Shown here piece after piece: positions 19,034 to 27,343 of a stretch of DNA of 64,000 nucleotides. The notes below the pieces were generated by a model, which was not told where the DNA came from, ran no database searches, and saw only the letters and a program-made list of their open reading frames with translations. The stretch lies in NCBI GenBank assembly GCA_944325945.1, contig CALVBW010000030.1:54299-118298 (forward strand), in the 5' to 3' direction. Positions within the stretch are counted from its first letter, which is position 1, and every line of letters starts with the position of its first letter. The position numbers and the translations under genes are program-made. Origin of the DNA: Candidatus Gastranaerophilales bacterium (lineage in GTDB: Bacteria; Cyanobacteriota; Vampirovibrionia; Gastranaerophilales; Gastranaerophilaceae).

Positions 19034-19810
19034 ATGGGTAATATCCTTATTTTAAAAAAATTTGTAAAATTTATTTATGGTAATTACATATTAAGGTTAA
19101 TGAATAATATACAAAAAGAAAAAAATAAATCACAGGACAAAGAGTCCTTGTTAGCAATGGTTTCACATGATTTAAAAAATCCTGTAAACTCAGGAATAAT
19201 GGCCCTTAAATTATTACAGGATGCGAAATTGTCGCCTTTGAACACATATCAAACTGAAATATTAGAAAGTTTGATGTTTGGCATGAAATATATGCAAAAC
19301 CTCATCGAAAATGTATTAGACAGATACAAACTTGAAAATGAAGTTTACTCTTTAGAAAAAGTGCCCGTTAATTTTAGTATATTTTTAAATACTATTATTG
19401 AAGAAAGTAAATATATACTCTCTGATAAACATCAAACCGTAAAAGTACAAAACAGTCTAAAAAATCCAAATGTAAAAATTGATATATTAGAATTAACAAG
19501 AGCTATAAATAATCTTATAAGCAATGCAGCAAAATATTCACCGGCGCATTCGGAAATATTGATAAAACTATTGGAAAAAAATTCACATATCTGCATGTCA
19601 ATAGAAAATGAAGGATGCAATTTTAATCTTAAAAATCCAAATGAAATCTTTGATAAATTTGTATCCGTAAGCAAAAATCAAAAATCGTTGGCTTCCGGTC
19701 TCGGACTTTATATAGTAAAAGAGATAATTGCCAAGCATGGCGGAGAAATTTTTGTAGAATGTGAACCTGAAAAATTCACAAGATTTACATTTATACTGCC
19801 AAGAAAATAA
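19034..19810 (+). CDS. Minimal histidine kinase without sensor domain
   Basis: The 258-residue protein is almost only a kinase core: H-box MVSHDLKNPVNS (about residues 48-59), N-box AINNLISNAAKYS, and G-box ASGLGLYIVKEIIAKHGGEI. There is no clear membrane span, PAS or GAF domain, and no response regulator beside it. The short D-box region (NEGCNFNLKNPNEIFDKF) is family-like. The listed ATG has no ribosome site; an in-frame ATG at 19100 preceded by AAGG would give a 236-residue protein and may be the true start. Signal and partner are unknown. Confidence 0.8.
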   Translation: MGNILILKKFVKFIYGNYILRLMNNIQKEKNKSQDKESLLAMVSHDLKNPVNSGIMALKLLQDAKLSPLNTYQTEILESLMFGMKYMQNLIENVLDRYKLENEVYSLEKVPVNFSIFLNTIIEESKYILSDKHQTVKVQNSLKNPNVKIDILELTRAINNLISNAAKYSPAHSEILIKLLEKNSHICMSIENEGCNFNLKNPNEIFDKFVSVSKNQKSLASGLGLYIVKEIIAKHGGEIFVECEPEKFTRFTFILPRK

Positions 19811-19858
19811 TTCATTTAATGCATTAAAACTTTTTGAAAAAGCTTTATAATTTGAATT

Positions 19859-20716
19859 ATGAGTATGCAGCTTTTATCAGAATATTTGGAATATCTGGAA
19901 ATTGAAAAGGGTCTGTCTGAAAACACCACCCAAGCGTACAGACGTGATTTAACAGATTTTATATCTGGTATTAAAGTTGAACTTTCCAATATAAACAGAA
20001 ATCAAATAACAACATACATAAGAAATTTACACGAAAAACATTACTCGCCGACAAGTGTAATGCGCAAAATTGCATCTCTCAGGGGATTTTTCAAATGGCT
20101 GTGTGCAAATAATTACTGCAATGCAAACCCTACACTTACTCTTGAACAGCCCAAAGTCCCCAAAAAACTCCCGAAAGTTATGACTGTTCAAGAAATTGAA
20201 ACTCTTTTAAACCAGCATTTGACAAAACTTGAAAAAGTTATCCTTGAACTTTTGTACGACTGCGGACTCCGTGTTTCCGAACTTGTCAATTTAAAAATAA
20301 ACGATTATGACTTAAATGCCAAATATATCCAGTGTTATGGAAAAGGTTCCAAAGAAAGAATTGTGCCTATGGGCAAAAAAGCCGTTACGGCAGTTAAAAA
20401 TTATCTGCCGGAAAGAGATTATTTACTCCAAAAATACAGATTAAATACAAAAAGACTTTTAATCCACGAAAACGGGAGAGAGCTGACCCGTCAGGATGTT
20501 TATAATTTCATACATGCTCAGGGCAAAAAAATCCACAAAACTATTTCCCCTCATACTCTCAGACACAGTTTTGCAACACATTTGCTGGAAAACGGAGCTG
20601 ATTTGCGTGTTGTACAGGAACTTCTCGGTCATAGTGACGTTTCAACAACTCAGCTTTATACACATATAAGCAAAAAACGTCTGAAAGAAGTATACTTTTC
20701 AATTAATAAAGAATAA
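19859..20716 (+). CDS. xerD: Tyrosine recombinase, XerD-like
   Basis: The 285-residue protein has a SAM-like N-terminal domain (EIEKGLSENTTQAYRRDL) and the catalytic set R (GLRVSELVNL), K (GKGSKERIVPM), HxxR (SPHTLRHSFATHLLENGA), H (LGHSDVSTTQLYTH) with the nucleophile Tyr. This N-terminal wording fits XerD better than XerC, and a XerC-like paralog lies at 60 kb. The pair should resolve chromosome dimers at dif with FtsK. TATAAT ends seven bases before the ATG and no ribosome site is present. Confidence 0.88.
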   Translation: MSMQLLSEYLEYLEIEKGLSENTTQAYRRDLTDFISGIKVELSNINRNQITTYIRNLHEKHYSPTSVMRKIASLRGFFKWLCANNYCNANPTLTLEQPKVPKKLPKVMTVQEIETLLNQHLTKLEKVILELLYDCGLRVSELVNLKINDYDLNAKYIQCYGKGSKERIVPMGKKAVTAVKNYLPERDYLLQKYRLNTKRLLIHENGRELTRQDVYNFIHAQGKKIHKTISPHTLRHSFATHLLENGADLRVVQELLGHSDVSTTQLYTHISKKRLKEVYFSINKE

Positions 20717-20764
20717 TTGCGCAGAGCAGCCCGTTATGGTATAATCCTTTCAAAAGGAGGATTT

Positions 20765-21148
20765 ATGAAACTGTTACACACCATGATAAGGGTAAAAGAC
20801 GCTGAAAAAAGCGTAAAATTTTATACTGAACTCTTGAATATGACACTGGATAAGAAAAAACGCCTTGAAGACTGTGAACTGTATTTTTTAAATGATGAGG
20901 ACGGCACAACACAGTTGGAACTGACATATAATGACGAAACACCCGAAAACGGCTACGATTTAGGCACAGGTTTCGGACATCTTGCCTTTTCCGTCAAATC
21001 GCTTGACGAATTCACGGAAAAACTTCACCGCCTTGGCTATGAATATTTGTATGAACCTTATGATTTAAACGGAAAAGGAACAAAAATTGCATTTATCAAA
21101 GACCCTGACGGATATGAAATTGAACTTATAGAAAAAGTTGTTTGGTAA
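20765..21148 (+). CDS. gloA: Lactoylglutathione lyase-like VOC protein (glyoxalase I)
   Basis: The start at 20765 follows AAAAGGAGG and gives MKLLHTMIRVKDAEKSVKFY, the canonical glyoxalase I N-terminus. The four metal ligands of the family are in place: His in LLHTM, Glu in TQLELTYN, His in GFGHLAFSV and Glu in GYEIELIEK. The enzyme detoxifies methylglyoxal as a thiol adduct; whether glutathione or another thiol is used in this organism is unknown. It is closed by a strong terminator starting at its stop codon. Confidence 0.88.
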   Translation: MKLLHTMIRVKDAEKSVKFYTELLNMTLDKKKRLEDCELYFLNDEDGTTQLELTYNDETPENGYDLGTGFGHLAFSVKSLDEFTEKLHRLGYEYLYEPYDLNGKGTKIAFIKDPDGYEIELIEKVVW

Positions 21149-21149
21149 A

Positions 21150-21173
21150 AAGCGGGTAAACTCCCGCTTTTTT
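21150..21173 (+). terminator. Terminator of glyoxalase gene
   Basis: AAGCGGG (21150-21156) and CCCGCTT (21163-21169) close a six-base loop, followed by T residues. Confidence 0.85.
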
Positions 21174-21202
21174 ATTTTGAAAAAATATGATATAATTGCC
21201 AT

Positions 21203-22003
21203 ATGAATGACGTAATAGAAAGCTTAAAAGAACTCGGTTTAAACAGCTATGAGGCAAAAGTCTACATTGCACTTTTGAAAAAATATCCTGCAACAGGTTA
21301 TGAAGTTGCAAAACTTGCCGACATCCCGCAATCAAGGGCTTACGACACCCTCAAATCTCTTGAAACGGCAAAAATTGTCTCCTCTACCGGCGAAAAACCT
21401 CAGACTTTTATTCCGATTAAACCTAAAGATTTGACAAAACGATACAGACGAAAAATTGAATCCAATCTTGATTTTTTGGAAAAAAAGCTTCCTGATGTCA
21501 AAAACGACTACAATGACCCCATACATCCCGTTTCCGGAATATCTGAAATAAGAGAAAAAATGACGGAAATAATAAAATCCGCCAAATCAGATATATATCT
21601 CGAAATCTGGTCGCATGACTTCAAATATATTGAACAATCTCTTTTTGACGCTTACAACAGAGGTCTTGACATAAAAATTGTTGGCTATGACAATTTTCAA
21701 TGTCCGTTCGGCACGGTATTTAAACACAAAAACGGCAGAGAACTTGAACTGTCACTCGGGGGACGTATGGTATTTCTTCTGGCAGATAACAATGAAGGTC
21801 TTTTCGGCAAATCGGAAGCAAAAGCTATCTGGACAAAAAACCCGCAAATTGTGTTCCTTTTAAAAGAATTTATAGTCCACGACATGTACCTTTTAGATAT
21901 AGAAGACAGCTTCCCTGAACAGTTAAAATACTTCTACGGCGCCGGTTTGAAGAAACTCAAAGACAAAATCCTAAACAAAAATTCTAAATATAATATACAT
22001 TAA
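21203..22003 (+). CDS. TrmB-family transcriptional regulator
   Basis: Residues 1-75 form the TrmB winged helix (LKELGLNSYEAKVYIALLKK, DIPQSRAYDTLKSLETAKIV). A coiled segment follows, then a phospholipase D-like effector region (IREKMTEIIKSAKSDIYLEIWSHDF, GLDIKIVGYDN). TrmB proteins respond to sugars or other metabolites and act on transport or metabolism genes; the target here is unknown. TATAAT ends six bases before the ATG with no ribosome site. Confidence 0.85.
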   Translation: MNDVIESLKELGLNSYEAKVYIALLKKYPATGYEVAKLADIPQSRAYDTLKSLETAKIVSSTGEKPQTFIPIKPKDLTKRYRRKIESNLDFLEKKLPDVKNDYNDPIHPVSGISEIREKMTEIIKSAKSDIYLEIWSHDFKYIEQSLFDAYNRGLDIKIVGYDNFQCPFGTVFKHKNGRELELSLGGRMVFLLADNNEGLFGKSEAKAIWTKNPQIVFLLKEFIVHDMYLLDIEDSFPEQLKYFYGAGLKKLKDKILNKNSKYNIH

Positions 22004-22150
22004 TCCTGCATTTTTATGATAATTTTGCATTATAAATACAGCAAAAAAATTTTGCTTAACAAATTCGTAATGTATACTTTGCAAAAACTTTGTTCGGGAG
22101 TATAATAAAAAGTGTAAAAGATACGACATATTTTTTGGGGATACAGGGAG

Positions 22151-22768
22151 ATGATACAAGGGTATAGTTTTGAATTAATTACAGGACCGATGAGCTGCGG
22201 CAAAACAGAAGAACTTTTACGCAGAATCAGACGCTGTATTATTGCAAAAAAGAAAGTCAAAGTAATCTCACCCGACGTTGATACAAGATCAAAGGGTGAT
22301 TATATAGAATCAAGAAACGGTTTATGGCTTGATGCAATTAAAGTTAAACATTCAATACAAATTTTAAGTATTGTAAAACCGGAAGACGAAATCGTTGCAA
22401 TTGATGAGCTGCAATTTTTTGACAGCAATATTGTAAAAGTTATCTCAAAACTTATGCAAGACGGCAAAAGAGTAATCGGAACCGGTTTAGAACTTGATTT
22501 TAAGGCAGAACCGTTTGGTTCCATGCCGGAATTAATGTGTATTGCAACAACAGTTGACAAACTTCATGCAGTTTGTATGAAATGCGGCTGTGATGAGGCA
22601 ACCAGAACCCAAAGGCTTATTGACGGCAAACCGGCTGATAAAAATTCTCCGCTTATTATGATTGGCGGTGATGAAACATACGAAGCTCGATGCATAAAAT
22701 GTTATGAATTGCCTGACTCTCACCCGAAAGAAAAAGGCGGACTCAAACTTTTACAATTTCATAAATAA
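22151..22768 (+). CDS. tdk: Thymidine kinase (type II)
   Basis: The 205-residue protein has the P-loop GPMSCGKTEELLRR, the Walker B-like DELQFFD, the lasso and substrate loop, and a four-cysteine zinc ribbon (CMKC...CIKC). It phosphorylates thymidine to dTMP for salvage. It is monocistronic and ends in a strong terminator. AGGGAG precedes the ATG. Confidence 0.95.
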   Translation: MIQGYSFELITGPMSCGKTEELLRRIRRCIIAKKKVKVISPDVDTRSKGDYIESRNGLWLDAIKVKHSIQILSIVKPEDEIVAIDELQFFDSNIVKVISKLMQDGKRVIGTGLELDFKAEPFGSMPELMCIATTVDKLHAVCMKCGCDEATRTQRLIDGKPADKNSPLIMIGGDETYEARCIKCYELPDSHPKEKGGLKLLQFHK

Positions 22769-22773
22769 TAAAA

Positions 22774-22797
22774 AATGTGGAAAACTTCCACATTTTT
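22774..22797 (+). terminator. Terminator of tdk
   Basis: AATGTGGAA (22774-22782) pairs with TTCCACATT (22786-22794), followed by T residues and preceded by A residues, so it may work in both directions. Confidence 0.85.
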
Positions 22798-22898
22798 TAT
22801 ATATATGATATTATATTATAAGACTTTTAATTTTTTATGGAACTAATTTTTTAAAAAAACATCTATAAAAAAGTAAGAGTTAGGTGGAGGAATATTTA

Positions 22899-24119
22899 GT
22901 GAGAAACATTATGAGGAAAAGTTTTATATTTTTGTGGACGTTTCTGATATTATTCGGATGTGTCGTCAAAAATTACAGTATGGCATACACGCCCGTTGAG
23001 CTTTATGACAATGTCTGGAGACTTGTAAATACAAAATTTGTAGACCAGACAAATAATGATCAGGATTGGTCAAAATGGCGTCATAAATACGACAACGTTA
23101 TAAAAACCAATGAAGATGCCTACGTTGCAATCAACACAATGATTGCAAGCTTAAATGACCCGTACACAAAATTTTTAGACCCAAAAGAATTTGCGGAAGA
23201 AACAAGCTCAATCAAAGGTTCCTTGAAAGGTATCGGTATCCAGATAGGCGTTAAAGACGGCAAATTAATGGTAATCGCACCGATTGAAGACACACCGGCG
23301 GAAAAAGCAGGACTTTTGGCTGACGATGAAATTCTTGAAATTAACGGCAAAAGCACAAAAGGTATTACCGTTGATAAAGCTGCAGACCAAATCCGCGGCA
23401 AAGAAGGCACAACCGTCACTTTGCTTATCAAACGTAAAGATACGGCACCGAAATTATACACAATTACCCGTGCGGAAATCGAAATCAAATCAATTTCACA
23501 AAAACTGCCCGATAATATTACATTGCCGAATGACATAGGCTATATAAGGCTAAGCTCATTTATAAGCCGTAATGCCGCAAAAGAATTCAGCGATATTCTC
23601 ATTAATTCAAAAGATAAAAAAGGCTTTATAGTAGATTTAAGATCAAACCCGGGCGGACTTTTAAGTAATGCCATTTACATCTCAGATATGTTTTTAGACG
23701 GCGGTGTAATCGTAAGTACGGTTGACAGGGACGGCTACAAAGAAACACAGCGAGCTGCAAAAGGTATGGTAACAGATAAACCGCTTGTGGTTTTAATTAA
23801 CAAAGGCTCTGCCTCTGCAAGCGAAATCTTCTCCGGAGCTATCAAAGATAACCACAGAGGTGTTATAATCGGCGAACAGTCTTTCGGAAAAGGCCTTGTA
23901 CAAGAAATTAATAAACTGCCGTATGAATCCGGACTTAATATAACAATTCAAAAATATTTAACACCAAACGGCACTGACATTAACAAAAAGGGCATAACAC
24001 CTGATCTGGTTGTTGAATTAACTGAAGAAAACGTAAAAAATAAAGACGATGTCCAGCTCAAAAAAGCAATTGAAATTATGCAAAATATGACACGGGGCAG
24101 CGCTGTAGCAAATCAATAG
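22899..24119 (+). CDS. ctpA: C-terminal processing protease, S41 (CtpA/Prc type)
   Basis: An N-terminal export signal (SFIFLWTFLILFGC; the LFGC could be a lipobox) leads to a PDZ domain (GSLKGIGIQIGVKDGKLMVI...GLLADDEILEINGKS) and the S41 protease domain. The catalytic Ser is in NKGSASASEIF and the Lys in GEQSFGKGLVQ. It cleaves proteins at C-termini in the periplasm. GTG at 22899 is chosen because GGTGGAGGA lies about eight bases upstream; a GTG at 22884 overlaps that ribosome site and an ATG at 22911 is also possible. Confidence 0.9.
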   Translation: MRNIMRKSFIFLWTFLILFGCVVKNYSMAYTPVELYDNVWRLVNTKFVDQTNNDQDWSKWRHKYDNVIKTNEDAYVAINTMIASLNDPYTKFLDPKEFAEETSSIKGSLKGIGIQIGVKDGKLMVIAPIEDTPAEKAGLLADDEILEINGKSTKGITVDKAADQIRGKEGTTVTLLIKRKDTAPKLYTITRAEIEIKSISQKLPDNITLPNDIGYIRLSSFISRNAAKEFSDILINSKDKKGFIVDLRSNPGGLLSNAIYISDMFLDGGVIVSTVDRDGYKETQRAAKGMVTDKPLVVLINKGSASASEIFSGAIKDNHRGVIIGEQSFGKGLVQEINKLPYESGLNITIQKYLTPNGTDINKKGITPDLVVELTEENVKNKDDVQLKKAIEIMQNMTRGSAVANQ

Positions 24120-24125
24120 AGGATT

Positions 24126-24150
24126 AAAGCTCCCAAATGGGAGCTTTTTT
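24126..24150 (+). terminator. Terminator of ctpA
   Basis: AAAGCTCCCA (24126-24135) pairs with TGGGAGCTTT (24138-24147), followed by T residues. Confidence 0.88.
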
Positions 24151-24161
24151 AAATATAACGA

Positions 24162-24196
24162 TTGACAATTAAAACTTAACTTACTATAATCAACGT
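24162..24196 (+). promoter_or_regulatory. Consensus sigma-70 promoter of hisS with predicted leaderless start
   Basis: TTGACA (24162-24167), a 17-base spacer and TATAAT (24185-24190) form a perfect consensus promoter. Only six bases separate the -10 from the hisS ATG, which places the expected transcription start at or next to the A of the ATG. There is no ribosome site. Confidence 0.85.
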
Positions 24197-25432
24197 ATGA
24201 CAAAAATTATCAACGTAATCAAAGGTACACATGACATTTTACCTCAAGAAGTTGATCAATGGCATATTTTGGAAGAAAATGCCCTGAAAATCTTTACCAG
24301 ATACGGTTATAAAGAAATCAGAACACCTATTTTTGAGGCAACAGAACTTTTTGCCCGTGGTGTAGGAGATACAACCGATATTGTAAACAAAGAAATGTAC
24401 ACCTTTGAAAAAAGCGATAGATCTTTAACACTTCGTCCTGAAAACACGGCAGGCGTTGTACGCTCATACATTGAAAACGGAATGGCAAGACTATCTCCGC
24501 CCGTAAAATTATGGTACAAAGGTCCTATGTTCAGATACGAACGGCCGCAAAAAGGCAGACAAAGACAATTTCATCAGGTCGGCGTTGAAATGTTCGGAAT
24601 AAAAGAACCGACAGCTGATGCAGAGGTTATTTTAATGGCTGTTAATTATCTTAAATCCCTCGGACTTAACGATTTAGATGTCGAAATCAATTCTCTCGGC
24701 TGCCCCAAATGTCGTGAAGAATTCAAAAAAAGACTTAAAGAAGTTTTAAAACCCGAATTTGATAACCTTTGCGATGACTGCAAAACAAGATATGAAAAAA
24801 ATCCGTTAAGACTTTTGGATTGCAAAGTCGAAAGCTGCAAAGCTATTTTTGAAAAACCTGAAATCCAAAAAGTTATACAGTCGGATTATATTTGTGAAGA
24901 ATGTGCTGAACATTTTTCAAAACTAAAGACTTATCTTGATAAATTAAATGTAAAATACAGTGTCAATAAACTTCTTGTACGTGGTTTGGATTACTATAAC
25001 AGAACTGTTTTTGAAATTAAATCAAACAATTTAGGTTCCCAAAATGCAGTCTGCGGCGGAGGTCGATATGACAGCCTTGTAAGAAATCTTGGCGGCGACG
25101 ACACACCCGCTGTCGGCTGGGCAATGGGCATGGAAAGATTAAATTCTTTACTGCCTGTACCTGCACCTAAAAAACTCAACGGATATATTGTTTCAAATTC
25201 TCCGGTTGATGCATTTGAGCTGGCGGAAGAATTAAGAAATGACGGATTTAACATAGAATTTGACCTGAGTAATAAAAAATTTACAAAACAACTTGAAAAG
25301 GCTTCAAAAGTTGCTGATTACGCTTTAATTTTAGGCGAAGATGAAATTAAGGCAGGCAAAATTTCCGTGAAAAATCTTGCAACAGGCGAACAAAAAACCG
25401 TTTCAAGACAAGAATTAAGGAGTATATTATGA
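24197..25432 (+). CDS. hisS: Histidine-tRNA ligase
   Basis: The 411-residue class II synthetase has motif 1 region (RTPIFEATELFARGVGDTTD), motif 2 (LRPENTAGVVRSYIENG...KGPMFRYERPQKGRQRQFHQ), the histidine A loops (LVRGLDYYNRTVFE, GGGRYD) and motif 3 (AVGWAMGMERL), with a C-terminal anticodon domain. It charges tRNA-His. A nucleotidyltransferase-like gene overlaps its stop by four bases (ATGA) and is probably coupled. Confidence 0.96.
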   Translation: MTKIINVIKGTHDILPQEVDQWHILEENALKIFTRYGYKEIRTPIFEATELFARGVGDTTDIVNKEMYTFEKSDRSLTLRPENTAGVVRSYIENGMARLSPPVKLWYKGPMFRYERPQKGRQRQFHQVGVEMFGIKEPTADAEVILMAVNYLKSLGLNDLDVEINSLGCPKCREEFKKRLKEVLKPEFDNLCDDCKTRYEKNPLRLLDCKVESCKAIFEKPEIQKVIQSDYICEECAEHFSKLKTYLDKLNVKYSVNKLLVRGLDYYNRTVFEIKSNNLGSQNAVCGGGRYDSLVRNLGGDDTPAVGWAMGMERLNSLLPVPAPKKLNGYIVSNSPVDAFELAEELRNDGFNIEFDLSNKKFTKQLEKASKVADYALILGEDEIKAGKISVKNLATGEQKTVSRQELRSIL

Positions 25433-25764
25433 CAAGTCCGGTTCACGACGTCATAAAAATTTTAACATCAGCTTTCAGAAAAAAATTCAGCGATTTTAAA
25501 GGAATTTATCTTTTCGGTCAATTTTTAGACGGCAAAAACCATGAAGGCGAAGACATTGAACTCGTTGCGATTTTTGATGTTGAAGACAAATCAAAACGCG
25601 AAGAAATTTGGCCGATTATCGGAAAAATTGAAACCGAAATGAATGTTTGTATAGATCTTTATCCTTACACAATGGATGATTTTAAAAAAGATGAAGATTT
25701 ATATAATGAGGTAATGGAAGAGGGCATATTTTTTGATGCTCTCGGTATAATGAAAGACAAATAA
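25429..25764 (+). CDS. Possible degenerate MNT-fold (nucleotidyltransferase-like) protein
   Basis: The 111-residue protein resembles minimal nucleotidyltransferases: a helix, then GIYLFGQFLDGKNHEGEDIELVAIF where the family has GSxxxG...SDxDL, then CIDLYPYTMDDF. The usual GS and SD of the active site are replaced by GQ and ED, so activity is doubtful. It overlaps hisS and may be coupled to it. Family call is tentative; I see no other match. Confidence 0.5.
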   Translation: MTSPVHDVIKILTSAFRKKFSDFKGIYLFGQFLDGKNHEGEDIELVAIFDVEDKSKREEIWPIIGKIETEMNVCIDLYPYTMDDFKKDEDLYNEVMEEGIFFDALGIMKDK

Positions 25765-25775
25765 AGGGAAAAACA

Positions 25776-25961
25776 ATGGACAAAATTACAATCCGTTCTG
25801 ACAGAAAAACTGATTACAAATTTCAGTACAAAGGCGAAGATGTTGTACTTGGCGCAGGGAAAATTTTAAGCATTGCCGACGGCTTGGAGCACGTTGTTTT
25901 GCCAACCTGTGCAATGAAAATTATGAATAACCTCATCGTTATCAAAGACGACGTAAAATAA
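25776..25961 (+). CDS. Small hypothetical protein (61 aa)
   Basis: AAGGGAAAAAC precedes the ATG and the gene follows the MNT-like gene by 11 bases, as third member of the hisS operon. The short protein is predicted beta-rich (KFQYKGEDVVLGAGKILSI) with no signal or membrane span. Function not recognised. Confidence 0.6.
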   Translation: MDKITIRSDRKTDYKFQYKGEDVVLGAGKILSIADGLEHVVLPTCAMKIMNNLIVIKDDVK

Positions 25962-26003
25962 ACTTTCTTATTATTTTTCACGCTCATTGTAGAATAATTT
26001 TTC

Positions 26004-27278
26004 CTACAATAATATTTGTGTGCCTAAAATAAGTCTATGGCTGTCTTCTAGACTTTGATTATCGCAATAAACATAATTTAATAAAATTCGCATGCCCTGT
26101 CCTATAACAAAATAATTTATACCGGCTGAATATTCACGTCTGATGTCGCCTGACATATCTTTATTCGGGTCAAATTGATCATAACGTGCAACAAGCTGAA
26201 TTTTCGGAGTTAATTTATAACCGATAGTTGTATAAAAACCTTCAGCCTTATCTGTTGAGAAAACTCTTGCATTATAACCGTCCGCAACAGAATATTCCGC
26301 ATTTATCATAAAATCTTTATAATTCCAGCCTATATATGCACCGCCTACTGTATAATCTTCATGGCGCCTGCCGGCATTCAAACCTCCGCCCATAACAAGT
26401 TTACCATATTTACCGTCAGTTTTACCGAGCGGTTTTAAATTTACCCAGCCGGTGAATTCAGCACCCGGAAAAAATTCCCTGAAAAATCTGTCCGAACTGT
26501 TAAATGCCAGACTATAATCCACAAGCGAATAATTCCCGATAACCCTTGCACCTAAGGCACGGGTATTTGCAAATGTTCTTGCGATTTGTGATCTCAAAAC
26601 AAACGGTACATATGTTGTACTCATACCGCCTTCAACACCGACCTGATTACGAGAATTCCCAATAATAATTTGATGGTTCGGTATAGATTTATTCACAATA
26701 TAAGCATCACTTATAAGATTCTGCAAAAATGTACGTTCTGATGTAGGAGCAAATTTAAACTGCAACTTAAAATCTGTTTTATATTTCGGATTAAATTCTC
26801 CCATCATACCAACGTCAATTGATGTAATATCATAATCTCCGTCATAATCCCCTTGTTCAACAAAATTAAACGACATATTACCGCGGTATTTGCCGTAAAA
26901 TTGAATTCTGTCTACAGGTCCTTTGTCTAAATCAACAGTCAATATATCTTTTAAAAGATAATTGCTGTAATCCGTTCTTGTCACCTCTGCCTTTAAAGCT
27001 TTTTCTATTTTATAAAATAATGAACCTTCTTCTCTATTTATGGGATCACCAAGATGATTAAACATAAAAAAGTTTTCTTCTGCCGTATCAATTAACAAAT
27101 CTTTGCTGTCAATAACACCGTCATTATTCAAATCCCTTGCAGGCAGCTTTGTATTTTCGGGCAGCAAAATTTCCCCTTCCGTAACATTTTTCTCAATAGA
27201 CAAACCCTCTACTGCAAAAGCTCTCTGTGAGGTAAATATAAACAAAATTATTAAAACCGTTTTAAAAAAGGTCTTCAT
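26004..27278 (-). CDS. Outer-membrane porin (OprO/OprP-like) with an EF-hand loop
   Basis: The 424-residue protein has a signal peptide ending AFA and a calcium-loop-like motif DLNNDGVIDSKDLL (about residues 49-62). The body alternates amphipathic strands (KLVMGGGLNAG, GFYTTIGYKLTPKIQLVARYDQFDP, EYSAGINYFVIGQGMRILLNYVY) and ends in the outer-membrane signature LILGTQILL. It resembles phosphate-selective porins O and P; the anion preference is inference. The EF-hand near the N-terminus is unusual for this family. Confidence 0.8.
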   Translation of the reverse strand: MKTFFKTVLIILFIFTSQRAFAVEGLSIEKNVTEGEILLPENTKLPARDLNNDGVIDSKDLLIDTAEENFFMFNHLGDPINREEGSLFYKIEKALKAEVTRTDYSNYLLKDILTVDLDKGPVDRIQFYGKYRGNMSFNFVEQGDYDGDYDITSIDVGMMGEFNPKYKTDFKLQFKFAPTSERTFLQNLISDAYIVNKSIPNHQIIIGNSRNQVGVEGGMSTTYVPFVLRSQIARTFANTRALGARVIGNYSLVDYSLAFNSSDRFFREFFPGAEFTGWVNLKPLGKTDGKYGKLVMGGGLNAGRRHEDYTVGGAYIGWNYKDFMINAEYSVADGYNARVFSTDKAEGFYTTIGYKLTPKIQLVARYDQFDPNKDMSGDIRREYSAGINYFVIGQGMRILLNYVYCDNQSLEDSHRLILGTQILL

Positions 27279-27343
27279 AAATATTAATTATATCATAAAG
27301 ATATTGCAATTTTTATTTTTTTTATTGTATATTATATATTACT

